Source: Sepioteuthis lessoniana | Lineage: Eukaryota > Mollusca > Cephalopoda > Myopsida > Loliginidae | DNA length: 64,000 nucleotides | Assembly (NCBI GenBank): GCA_963585895.1 | Contig: OY757911.1 | Coordinates: 90,460,647 to 90,524,646, forward strand | Reading direction: 5' to 3' | In this document: piece after piece, positions 1 to 11,185 of the stretch | How positions within the stretch are numbered: position 1 is the first letter of the stretch | Layout of the letters: every line of letters begins with the position of its first letter | Position numbers and translations under genes: made by a program | Notes under the pieces: generated by a model | Seen by the model: the letters and a program-made list of their open reading frames with translations, nothing else | Databases searched by the model: none | Told to the model about the DNA's origin: nothing

Positions 1-939
1 TTTCTGTAACATTTTTGTTATTCTTAAACTCCCAAAGCATTACATGTCAAATATGCACTTTTAGATCCGTTATTTTCGGGGTTTGAAATCATAAATTAAA
101 TTATAATGTGCCCTCTTTCACTACTGAAATAAGCATGCCTGATGAAGGCAATCTTCAATCAGGTAATTTCTGGTTGCATTTAAAACATTGGTAGTTTGAA
201 ATACATATTTACAAATTGTTTTTAAACAACGGAATTGTTTATGACTCAACCCAATATTTTTCTTATTCACCGCTTGTATCCAAATGAAAGCTTATAAATT
301 CAAATTATGCATCTGTTTAAATTAGTCAGAATTATAGCATTAGATAAATCATACTTCTCTTCTTGCTTGATAAATTAGCTGTAAGCATTACCTTTTCCTT
401 TAAATTTTTTTTTCTAAAAGAGCTACAAGTGTATTTTTAAGCAGTTTTGGAAAATCTTTTTTTTTTTTTTTTTTTTTTTTAATTAGAAATCTATTTATTT
501 TCATTAAGTATCTGAATTTATAACTGATAATTTCTAACAGTTTTCTACTATTTTTGTTTCTGTTTGGGTAAAAAAAATGTTTTATACTCTATTCTGAAAA
601 TATAGGAGTAAAGTATCATAAAAAGTCCTCTTGTGCTGTTTAGCACAGGTAAAGAATGCATGCACACAACCACACTTATATATATATATATATATATATA
701 TTTGATAAACTTGGTGCTGGAGAAAATACCTTTAGCTTTTTAAAAAAAAGTAAAGATTCATTCAGTCTTATAAATTTCTTTATCTAAAACCATTTTTGTT
801 AAACATTTGATATTGGTCTTTTAATTTTCAGTTTTTATTTTGTTTATACATTTGGCTCCCCTCCCCAAATCTTCTTTAATCTAGGTTGTTGTGCCTTCAT
901 TTTTTTTTTTTTTTTTTTTCATCCTTTAAACTTTGTTAG
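1..939 (+). other. Intron of the CLINT1-like gene (partial)
   Basis: AT-rich intronic sequence upstream of the exon at 940. It holds poly-T runs (about 456-480 and 901-919) and an (AT)n stretch near 677-701. The T-rich run just before 939 serves as the polypyrimidine tract of a good 3' splice site ending TTAG. No coding exon was recognised in it. Confidence 0.6.
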
Positions 940-1053
940 GCATACCTGCTGCTCCACAAAATGCTGCTCAGTTCATGAGTTCAACACAAACCGGAATTAT
1001 AACTTCAACCGGCCTTAACCAAAGAATGGGAAGTCTTAATTTGGGTACACCAG
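940..1053 (+). CDS. CLINT1: Clathrin interactor 1-like protein, penultimate coding exon
   Basis: A 114-base internal exon bounded by an AG acceptor (938-939) and a GT donor (1054-1055). Read with a two-base split codon at its start, it encodes about 37 residues rich in Ala, Gln, Thr, Ser, Gly and Met, beginning IPAAPQNAAQFM and ending in LGTP. It ends one base into a codon and joins in phase to the exon at 5267, where the split codon is Val. CLINT1/epsinR proteins carry an N-terminal ENTH domain and a long disordered tail that binds clathrin and AP-1 at the trans-Golgi and endosomes. Only the tail is in this window, so the assignment rests on tail composition and the extreme C-terminus. Another disordered endocytic adaptor remains possible. 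Confidence 0.65.
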
Positions 1054-1779
1054 GTATTTTATTAATTATTGTCTCTTTGTAAATCAATTATTGCCATTTC
1101 TTTTTTCTTTTTTCCTCAATGTTTTTCTGTAAATATTGACCGATGCTTATAGATTGTGCTTTTTAGACTATATGAATAGGTAAGTAATAATTATGTAATC
1201 CTTCTAAGAATTGTATTTATTAATGATTAATGCAAGAATTCAGAAAAAAAGATGATATATCTATCAAAATGCTATCGGTTTATACTTGTATATAGGTCCA
1301 GTTTTGAAGGTTTGGTTTTTAGGCTCAAAATTGGTGTTGACCTATTCATGAGTCATAATTTTGTAAGGTATTAACATAAGGACTTGGAGCAATCCTTGAT
1401 TTAAAAAATAATTCATAAATTAATGATTTCTTTACTATAAATCAAATATCCAGCTATATATGACTAACTTCTATTATTCTGCAATTGTGTTTCCAAAGTT
1501 TTCCTTTGCACTTTGAAATGAAATTTAAAAAAGAAAAAAACTATATGAATATGACACAGCATCTAATATGAGCTGAGGGTAGTCTACCTAAGGGTTTTTG
1601 CAGTGATTAGTAATCTCCCAAATCACCTTGTAACACATAAGAATGGTTGTTCTTTTTTATACACTTATTTGGAACTTTTGTTGCTTATAAGACTCAATTG
1701 ATTTATATTGGTAATACTTTCAAACACAATCAGAACCATGTTTTGCTTAGCTAGAATACTTTTTACTTAATAGCTTTTT

Positions 1780-2003
1780 GTGGTTAGTGGCTAATGTACT
1801 GGACTGTGACATTGTAATAAGTGAGTTTGAACTCCAGTAGTGCTATCATGTTTGCATTTGGACTAATACCCTTTGGAAAGGTTTGGACCTTTTTATCACC
1901 TACCCTCCATTATGGGTTTAAATAATACCACTACTGTTCATCTACAAAGATGACTTTGAAATTAAATAACCTACAAAAGCTGACATGCCATGAAACAAAC
2001 TAA
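1780..2003 (+). mobile_element. tRNA-derived SINE, family S1
   Basis: A diverged copy of the S1 family. A B-box-like motif (GAGTTTGAACTCC) lies near 1826. The shared body follows, including a motif about a preceding CCTTTGGAAAGG, and the family tail about GACATGCCATGAAAC. It sits in the CLINT1-like intron in the sense direction. Other S1 copies are at 22480, 34090, 50865 (+) and 19507, 35887 (-). Confidence 0.6.
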
Positions 2004-2959
2004 ACTGCTTTTTTAGATATAATTTTAAATGATGTGTCTGTTTCAAGAGTATGATGACTTTCACTGACTTGAAGCAAAAAGAACGTGCTGCTTCATGTCT
2101 TTTGTGTAAGCAGCCAGTAGTATGATTTGTGCTCATGTGCAAAATCCTCACTTATGCCACAAAATGACCTCAGGAAAAATAATTTTAAATTTTAAAATCA
2201 TTTTCTTGTTTTTCTTATTTAGTTTATTTATGTATTCTCTAAGAAGTAAAATGTTACATTTATTATTGGATAAGATTGCAATAATTATTGAATTTCAATT
2301 AAATTTTCAGCATATTTTGTAGCAAAAATTTATGGAAATAATTAAATCAATCAACTGTCTTTTTATTTAATCCTATGAAATCTCTCTAAAATATTTGGAT
2401 GCTAAAGATATTTACTTTTTTTATAAGGGTATATCTCTAATTGCAACTAATAACAAAAATGATATACTGTCATCAATCAATTTTTTTCTCATATTTTAAC
2501 TAAGAAGGTTTTGTCATTGTTTGCACTTTAGGCATCATGATTTTATCTTTAGCTGACATTGGTATGTCACTTAAATACTTTATACAGAATCATCTATAAG
2601 TACACTGCTAACAATTTTTTAATAAAAAGTTAATTTTCTAAATCAAAGATACTAGGATTTTATTTCTCATGGAATATTATACAATCAAAACTGATATTAT
2701 GCTACTCTGTCAGCTGGGGCTGTAGAATATGCTGACTGGACCTCTGCAGTGGTGACCTATAATGCTTAAGGATGTGATCCTGTTGAGTGGATTGTGACCT
2801 GAATGTTAAGTGGTCCTGTGACCTGCTACACTTTGCCTTGGCCCTTGGTATCAATGAGTTGTCAGAGATCCCCAATTGAATCAATTAGCTGATCATGTCA
2901 AGCCCTAGCACCTATATGATTAAGTCTCAACTGTATTCTTTGAAGGGAATCTCTATGAT

Positions 2960-3840
2960 ATAATACCTAAGGTGCTGGACTGCAAGATTTATCCACATGA
3001 AAGTCTGATAAGCCCCTCAAAGGAGGCTATTATCCTTAGCTGCACTAGAGGAAATACAGCCTTAGGAAAGCAAGGGGTCACAGACTACAAAAGTATAACC
3101 ATTAAAAGGGGTGGTGAAGAAATGCAAAAACACACATACATTTTGATACTTAACAAAGCCTTAATTTCCAAGGAAATAAGAATTAGATACAACCTTGAAA
3201 AGGTAGAACAATATATTCCCAAATCTTTCAGGTACTTTAAATGTCAAAAATATAGACACCACAAGGAAAACTTACAAGGATATCTGACATTTGAAAAGTA
3301 TGGTCAAAAATGCCTGGACCACATGGAGGAAGATTGTTCCAATGAAACTGCCAAGAGAATCACCCTAAATTTTAAATAATTTGCAATATATACAAAAAAG
3401 AAAGAAGTAACAGAGGGGAAATATAAAAAAAAAAAAAAATATATATACAACATTTCTTGAAGCAAGGAAAATACTAGAATCCTATTTGAAAGTAAACACT
3501 GATGCCAATATAGCACAGAAAATGAGTCCAATCAGCAACAACAAACAGATAAATACAAAGCTCTCATAAAATAACTCGTGCAACTAGAACCAAACAACTG
3601 GCCAAAATTTCAAGAAGAGCTAAAACATATTTATACACTGCTGAAATTTAACAAAAAACCTACAACAAACATCCACTGCTTAAAAAATATCTACAGAAAA
3701 CTCAAAATCTCCAACTAAAATAAATACTGTGTGAGAAAAATCAAAAAATCACCAGTTCGTTCACCAATTCCCAAAATAGATAACTCCTGTAAAACCCATA
3801 TCATAAATTAAAAACCAAACACCAAAGCAAACAGTCATTA
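2960..3840 (+). pseudogene. Decayed LINE ORF1 (gag-like, zinc-knuckle remnant)
   Basis: The reading frame at 2972-3379 (135 codons) contains a region of the type FKCQKYRHHKENLQGYLTFE followed by KYGQKCLDHMEEDC. It resembles two retroviral-type CCHC knuckles in which several cysteines have been replaced (for example by Phe, Leu and Tyr). That pattern is typical of ORF1 of Jockey/CR1/I-like LINEs that have lost function. Past 3379 the frame breaks, and A-rich, stop-containing sequence continues to about 3840. No intact RT follows. An N-terminal start is not defined. Confidence 0.55.
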
Positions 3841-3844
3841 AACT

Positions 3845-4680
3845 GAATTTGATGGTGAGCAGTTTGTGAAATGTGGACTACCTGCTTGGTTCCCATCTAT
3901 TGGTCAAATAGAACTGTTCAATCTTTTACTAGAGATTATTATTAATCTTAAATACAATTATTAGGTTTAAATAGCAATACTTGAAACCATTTAGCTGTGT
4001 GCAAACAAATGGGCTTTGGTTCGTTTAAAAATGTTACTTACAAACTATTCACTTACAAATGACATAATATATATGAGTATAAACAGGATTTGGTATTAAC
4101 TAATCCACAAGGGTTGATAGGCCATAAAACATGACCAAAAGCAAAGCAAACAATGAAAAAGCAAAACACCTTAAATATCCCAGTCAAACTTGAACCTTCT
4201 CGCCTCCAATTCAAAATAAATCATACCAAATCAAGCACTGAACAAAAACTACTGAAAATATCAAACCCTTCATTATCAAGAATAAAATCACCCTACTACC
4301 AAAAAAAGAATGAACAAACAAACAAAAGCAATTTAAATCCCAAGAATCAACTAAAACCCTAAATAGATTCTATTGTGTAGAAATCGGGCATATTGAAACT
4401 GACCACATAATTGCAAACCTCAATCTAAAAGATATATATAAAAATATGATGCATCTATGAAAGAAGACCATTTCTAAAATGTATGTCTGAAGCAAAATTT
4501 GTCTACTAACCTTTGTCTTGCACTTTAACAATTCATTTAAAAACAAAAATATTTACCTCCAAACTGTTTGCTTACAAATCATTCACACACACACACACAC
4601 ACACACATATATAAAATAAAAAACAGATTTGGTATTAAATAACCTACAATGGTTGAAATGTCATTAAACACCAACAAACC
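3845..4680 (+). mobile_element. SINE S2 body and tail fragments
   Basis: Two pieces (about 3845-4135 and 4440-4680) carry the S2 body (TTAAATAGCAATACTTGAAA and a preceding tract about GGTCAAATAGAACTGTTCAA) and the tail about GGTTGATAGGCCATAAAAC. An (AC)n/(AT)n run lies inside the second piece. The 300 bases between them are A-rich with a 69-codon open frame that looks like chance. Confidence 0.5.
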
Positions 4681-4689
4681 AACAACCAA

Positions 4690-4920
4690 AAATATGAATG
4701 TCATCAATGACAGCACTGATTTCCCTGACTCTCCCTCTTCATCCATCCCTATGATCCATCAATTCCGGCAGGTCTTCCAAATTATGTCCACTTGATGTAA
4801 GTAAATTCTTGTTCATTGGTCAACACTGGTATGTCCAAGTGTTTTGGGTTTATAGAAGAACATCAGCTATGAGTTCATCTTTGCTTCTCCAGCAGTTGTT
4901 TGTCTTACTTAGATGGTTTT
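4690..4920 (-). mobile_element. RTE-like LINE 3' fragment
   Basis: On the - strand this carries the same segment as the LINE fragments at 13.7, 28.1 and 57.1 kb (the GMTW-less end encoding a 'HCWRSRDEL'-type motif, here recognisable through CTTCTCCAGCAG and its surroundings). It is heavily mutated, with no open frame left. Confidence 0.45.
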
Positions 4921-5266
4921 TGAAAAAAAATAAAACACTTTTATACAAATTTTATATAGTAAGTATATTTTCTAATTGAACTTGATTTTTTTCTTGGTTA
5001 CAGTATTTGGTCATAAACAATATCAAACAGTATCAATTGATTGTATAATGTTTTACTATAAATAAAATCCTGATATCTTTTAGAAAGAAATAAACTTTTT
5101 GTTAAAATATTAGCGGTCTACTAATTTATAGGTGATAGTGTATATTAGTTGTTAGGAGAGTATTAACTAATTGAAACTGGACTGCTTTGAGTGGGAGGGA
5201 ATGTTAGGGTATAAATATAATTTGAAATTCATTTTTATTTTGTTTATCTTTGCTTCTATTTTTCAG

Positions 5267-5433
5267 TCATGCAGCAACAGAATACATCTGGTTCCATGGT
5301 TGGCACTCCTGCAGGAATGACTGGCACTGGCTTACAAACGGGAATATCTATGCAGTCAACAATGGTCGGATCATCTTCATTCCAGCAACGAACAAATCAA
5401 GCCTTCAGTGAATTTGGAAATTTAACTAAATAA
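5267..5433 (+). CDS. CLINT1: Clathrin interactor 1-like protein, last coding exon with stop codon
   Basis: The exon begins after a TTTTTCAG acceptor (AG at 5265-5266) and ends in TAA at 5431-5433. It encodes 54 residues plus the end of a split Val codon. The sequence is Met/Gln/Gly/Thr-rich (MQQQ, MVGTPAGMTGTG, GISMQSTMVG) and finishes QAFSEFGNLTK. The ending resembles vertebrate CLINT1, which also has a Met/Gly/Thr-rich tail and closes on an 'AFxxFxNxxK'-type motif after a Gln-rich stretch. The role expected for the family is clathrin and AP-1 linked sorting between trans-Golgi and endosomes. The ENTH domain lies outside the window, so it cannot be checked here. Confidence 0.68.
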
Positions 5434-5987
5434 GAATTATGAACTTTGATGAACTAGAAAGACAGGATCAAGTGGAGGGGGAGAATAAAGAAAAGAAAAA
5501 TGGGTGGATAGAAAGACCCAGTTAATGCAAACTATTAATGCTGTACATAATATAAATGGATGCATGAATGGGTGTATGAAAAAAAGACTGCATGACATGA
5601 ATATATGTAATTTGGTCAAAGGACATCTATAATATGAAATTCGAAAATAAGGGAATATAGTAGAGGAGTTTGTTTTTTTGGGGGGTTGTTTTTTTTTTTA
5701 AATAATTTTTTTTATTACTCATTTAAACATTCCTTAAGTCATCCTGAGTGTTTAAAACTTAAAAAGAAAAATATAATGGAAAGAGGAGAGAAATCTAATT
5801 CTGCAGGGGAAATTTTTAATTCACAGTTTAATCTGGTGGTAAAAATTCTGACACATTGTCAGGATTTCTTTTTCTTTTTTTCAAGTGCATGATTTGTTGA
5901 CTGGAAGGTTATTTCTGTCTTTTTGTGGCAGAAATTATTTCCTGGACAGATTTGTTGCTTCTAAGAAAATACTTGGGTATCATGTCT

Positions 5988-6043
<56 letters not shown>

Positions 6044-7950
6044 TACACACACATTTTTTATATGCTTCTTTCAAAATCTGGATTATATTAATATCTCATT
6101 AACTACATTTGGAGAAATACTATTATTGGGATGAAAATCAGAAATTTAAAAACAAAATCTTACCATATATATAAAGGAAAAAATGTGTGTAGAAGAAAAA
6201 GAAATATCAAAAATATTTGAGAGATTTTGGTCAAAACAAGCCCACCACTGTTTAACTGAGAGAAAAAAAAATATGCTTAAAATCTTTGTTCTTCATGTTT
6301 TTCTCTTGAGTTGATTTTGTTATAGCAAGGAGGAAAATTTTTAAGTTGACTCCAAATCAAATCTGGATATTTCAAGAAATTACTCTTTATTTCAAAGTCT
6401 TGCAAGCTATGTAAAAAGTAATCTGATTTTTTTTCTAACTTTTTGAAGAGATAAGTTGAAGATTAGAAGTTTAAAACATTGTAAACAGTTTTGAATGATA
6501 CAATAAATTATATTAACAGTATTTCAGTCAACTAATGTCTCTCAGCTGATTTTGTGGTCCAGTCCATTTAAAAAAAAAAAAAAGTTCATGACAGCTGTTT
6601 TATATTTCTAAAGAAATGAATTTTGCAATGTTTTTTTGCTTTTTTTAATTAGCTTTTATTTCTACTCAAAAATTTGGCCATGTAAATAAGGCAGTTTTTT
6701 TTGTTTAAATCCTTAGCTGTGTAGGTGTTATTGCTACATGGTGTGTGGAGTAGGTTCTTGTACAAAATACTTGAAGCTTATTCCAAATGTCCTATATTGC
6801 AACTTGGATTTCAGTAACAAAAATTGCTGCAACATTTTTTGTGTATGTACAGCTATGGTGAAAAACAATACAACCAACAAAAAAAAAATTTTTTTTCCTT
6901 AATTTCTATATTGATTTTTCTAAAAAGAGCAGTCATTTTCTTATTTTTATTTACATAGTTCATTTTATATATAAAATACAACCTTTTTTGGGGGGTGGGA
7001 ATCTGTTTTATTACATGACCACGAAATTCCATAGATTGATTAGTTTCTTTAGTTTAACATTCTCTTTTATTATTCTCTCTTGATGCTGCTACCAAGATAT
7101 TATTATTATTATTGGTATTTTCCCTCTTTTTCTCTTTTTTTTGTAGTTTGTATACTTAATTGATGGAAATCAGTTGGTTTTGAAATATCTTCCCAATAAT
7201 GTGTTATCTCTCCAATGTCCGACCACCCTTTAAGAGGGATAGCAAAGATGAGAAGATATGTTAATCAAAAGAAACTAATAAATTGGTAACGCCTGATCTC
7301 AAAAGTATATTTCTTGATTTTAAACTTTATAACCTTATCTCTTTTTTTTTCTCTTTTCCTTTTTCTCTTTTTTCCTTTTATCCCCCCCAACCCCCCATTG
7401 TTGCTAAGTTAAATTGGTTTCTTTATTTTCTATCTTTTCACTAATTTTTTCTCTCTCTCTCAAAAACAACTTTTTTACCTGCTGCCTAAATTTAAGTACT
7501 TCTTATATAGAAAACTTTTAACAATATTTAGGGCTATTTTTAGACAAATTAGTATTTCTTGTTTTTTTTTATATACGTTGTAAGCAATCATTTATTTCCT
7601 TTAGTTAAAGAAAAAGTAACTCTTGTCAGTTTTTTTTTTTATTTACTCATACAAATTGATCTATTCTCCTGAAAAAGAACAATAACAAAAAACATTTCTT
7701 ATTGCATGGAGATAATAGATTTCAATTTTGTTTTATATTAGACAAAACCATTATTTAACATGAATTCAATATTGAATAAATTTTGTGTATGTCTTCAGAA
7801 AGCATTTGTCTAATAAAACAACCTGTAAATAGGTTGCTGTATGCAATTTCAGTAATCGATATATAAAAGTAATTTTATCTTTTGTGTCATATGTTGTGTA
7901 GAGTGACTGGGTGGTAAAAATATGGAAGAATAAAGCAGGAAGCAACCTGT
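5434..7950 (+). other. Probable long 3' UTR of the CLINT1-like gene
   Basis: AT-rich DNA without a supported exon follows the stop codon. Candidate AATAAA signals occur at 6502-6507, 7277-7282, 7775-7780 and 7929-7934. Which one is used cannot be told from sequence alone. An (AT)n/(AC)n microsatellite spans about 5991-6053, and its open frames are repeat artefacts. Confidence 0.4.
5991..6053. repeat. (AT)n then (AC)n microsatellite
   Basis: An uninterrupted AT dinucleotide run passes into AC/ACAT repeats. Two apparent open frames across it encode only alternating Ile/Tyr then Thr/His and are not genes. Confidence 0.9.
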
Positions 7951-10900
7951 TTAATTAAAATTATTGACTGTATGATAATTTCTCAAAAACTGATCATTAC
8001 TTAGAAGATAAATGAAATAATTTTGTAAATTATCTTTCATAGTTTTAAACTCTTTGTCTGAGAATCAGCTCTATTCCAAAATGATGCCCCAGCCATTTTT
8101 CTAATGTTCTTTGGATGTTAAATTGCAGTTTTATTTGTTGTTTTTTTAATTGGTTATTTTAATTCTTTTTGAAATTAGGGGAAAAAAAACAAATCCACTT
8201 TGTCATAAACATACTGGTTTTGATTTAAACCAAGTAAATCTAAGTTTATTCATTGGGTATTGATTCTATTTAGATTAATATTTATAAGAAAATTTTCCCT
8301 TACATTCATGTAGGCTAAGTTAAATTGTTTACTACATATAACAAATACTCACTGAGATATTTTTTTCATCAAGTGTCTTAAAAGATCTTCAGAAATGTTC
8401 TCAGAACATCTTAATAAAAAAGAAAAATCTTAATTAATTAGCTTTGCACATCTGTGATTTTTCTCTCATTCCAAAATCTCACCAGTTTCAAGGGCCAGTG
8501 TTAAGTGGTTTCTCCTAGTCCTTAAAAATTTTACAAATCTCAAAGGTAACAAACTGATTCACACTTTCTTTTTTTTTTTTTTCTTTTGCTTGATTTTTAA
8601 TTTTTTTTTATACAGCTATGGAAGTAAATATGACTTGTATTGTTAACAACAATTTACTATTGAAGTTAGAGAAATTTCAAATTGTTGAAATTTTATGTTT
8701 CCATAATGATTTAATACAACTTTTAATAAAAGTTGAATATTTATGGATGATTTATGAAGAATTTCTGAATTCTTTTATAAACTCAGATATTGTAGGATGT
8801 TTTTCCCCCCATCCCGCTTTCTTGGGTATGGTAGTAAAAAAAAAAAATGTCAGGTTTTAATTGAGCTAGGAAATAACTTTAATTAAATTATCATTATTAT
8901 TTATTTATTTTACATACTCCATCTACTATGTTTTTTAAAATGTTTATTTTATTTTTATAATTTCCATATCAGTGAAATGGTAAGCTTGGATCCAGACTCT
9001 TGAGCCAACACTTTAGCAAAATCTCTCATATTCTTATGCTCTTTGTGTGTGCTTGTAAAAATTTGCATTATTTAAGAGGTGTAAGTTTAAACCCTCACTA
9101 GTTACAGTATTTTGTATCATTACTTTCTACTTTGGCATCTTTTTACTTGGAATTTCATTCCTAAATTGTTATCATCTGGTACATTTCCTGATTTAGAAGT
9201 TTGTTATAATTCTCTGGATTCATTAAATAACATTACCTTGCACTCTTCAATAGTTATGAAATTAGCATTACCAAACCGAAACATACAGAGTTGCTTCCCT
9301 TGTGTTGTGGAAAAAAAGGGACATTGCGTTCATATTTTCTTTATAAATTTGTTACTATTTTTGCAATGTAGAAAATCTTAGTTTTCTAATAATTATTAAG
9401 TCAGTATCCTTAATTGGATTGGTAGCCTTATTTTGGTGCAGTTCTTGTTGATCAAACAAGACTCTTTGGTCCTTTTTTCCTCAGACAGTGGAGGTGGTGT
9501 TCTGAAGCTATTCCAAGGAATTTACTGTCACTCCGTCCATCAGAGTTTGTCAGAGATTTGGGATCCAGTATTCTCTTTACTATTTTATTTATTTATTTAT
9601 TCATTTTAAACTTATTGCAATTTTAAACCATTGTTTCATTCCTAAATTGGCATTCATCATTTTCTTGTAATGCTCATTGAATTTTATATTTCAGAAGCAT
9701 GTGGATTAATTATTGTTAAATTTGTTCTTGTTCTTTTATTTGGATCCTCATATACAATGTCCACACCCTTCTCATCTCTAACCTTTTTTCAGAAGTTTTT
9801 TTTATCTTAATTTCTTTTTTTTTCTTTTTTTCCCCTGTTATCTCTGCATCTGACATCAAATTCTTTGTGTGGCTATACCTGAATTGGTGCTACTTGGTTG
9901 GTCCTCTTCTGTCTCTCAGTTTACAAGTTCAGGTTTAATTGCTTGTTCAGCTTGGCTGATTTTTTTTTTCTCCCTGATTGGTTAAACTGAACAAAAATAA
10001 TTTCCAACCAAACATTTCTTTAAAATTTGGACTTTTGATTCTGTCCAAACTACCTCAGTTCTGCACAACCATTTTAGTAGTTTGTGCTATTCAGTTTGCC
10101 ACCAACACTGGTCTTTTTAATTTTTTCTGTTTTGAAAAAAACTCTAAATCTTTGATAAAAGGTTTATTTAATTAGGATGTTACTGTATTTGATGATATAT
10201 AAAATGTACATTTAATTTTATGCCAATATTACACAATGTCCCATTTGCTGGTATTATAACTCTAGGATTATCTACTGAAATCAACTATGAGTTTGGTAGA
10301 GTTGCAGTGAGCAATAGTCCCCCAAATACCCTTATAAACCATGTGTCTTATATGCTGTCAAATACAGTATTTGGTATTCCTGGATATCTCACAAAACACA
10401 AAGCACTGCAAACAAAACACAATTTGGTCAGATCTTTTTGCCTATTGTTTGCTGGTGTCTCATATTTAGCTATTCTATTCTTTAAATTCAACAAATTACA
10501 GTGAATTTCTTAACTGTTTGGGAACTCTCAAAGAAATTCTAAAAGAATAGCAGAAGATTTTTTAAGAATGTCTTAAAAGACCATAGTCACTAGACTGAAT
10601 TCTATCTTTACCTGGTTGAACTTGATTATATTATATCATATCAACAACATCATTGATATAACAAATAATAAATGTAACTATTTGGAAAAATGCAAAGTCA
10701 TTAAGAAATATAATTGTTTTTAACAATGTTCAGACTAAGTTTACCTAATCTGCCTTTGATTTTAGATTATGCTGTCAAATGATTATCCTAAAGGGTAAAA
10801 TATCAGCAAACATCATTATTTATTCTATCATTGATTATCATCATCATCATGATAGTCTTCTATCAATGATAAACCTTTTGTTTAGCTGCTATTACTTGGA

Positions 10901-10980
10901 AGATGTTGTGAAGAAATGAAGTTGGCAGTCTGCATTTTTTTATCCTTTTGTTTTCTCAAGCAATCATTATCTATTGCTGG
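7951..10980. other. Unlabelled AT-rich intergenic sequence
   Basis: Homopolymer-rich, low-complexity DNA. Short open frames at 8618-8860, 9112-9381 and 10220-10504 have no recognisable motif, splice context or codon bias that would support a gene. Confidence 0.5.
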
Positions 10981-10984
10981 CCTG

Positions 10985-11185
10985 CCTAACCTGTTTCAGC
11001 TGGTTTGAATTCAGTTGTCATTCTCCTAGATAGGTTACCCACCAAGACTAGAGAATCCAGTCTGCTATATTTTTACTATTTTCCCAAGGGCATGAATGCA
11101 ACGTAAATGCAAACAACCTTTGCCAGAATTTGAACTTGATTTGCCAATTCCATTTTTTGCATTAATAACCATTACAATGCCTTCT
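10985..11185 (-). mobile_element. tRNA-derived SINE, family S4 (diverged)
   Basis: Shares with other S4 copies the ordered blocks TTTGAATTCAG, TTCTCCTAGA, GGTTACC/CACCAAG and TTTCCCAAGGGCAT, and an inverted B box (AGAATTTGAACTTG). It is an old copy, with many substitutions against 36686-36976. Confidence 0.6.

Larger units (their letters stand above)
1054..5266 (+). other. Last intron of the CLINT1-like gene
   Basis: A 4.2-kb intron with GT...AG ends. It contains an S1 SINE (about 1780-2003), a short S2 head-like piece (about 2706-2752), a decayed LINE ORF1 (about 2960-3840), S2 body and tail fragments (3845-4135 and 4440-4680), an (AC)n run near 4584-4608 and an RTE-like LINE fragment on the - strand (about 4690-4920). 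The rest is unlabelled AT-rich DNA. Confidence 0.6.

Noticed and set aside
5885..6134. Overlapping open frames with Ile-Tyr and Thr-His repeats
   Set aside because: Translation of (AT)n and (AC)n microsatellites.
9112..9381. 89-codon open frame
   Set aside because: No motif, composition as expected for AT-rich noncoding DNA.
10220..10504. 94-codon open frame (MPILHNVPFAGII...)
   Set aside because: No recognised motif, no splice or polyA context, and isolated in AT-rich DNA. It could be an old repeat, but this cannot be supported.
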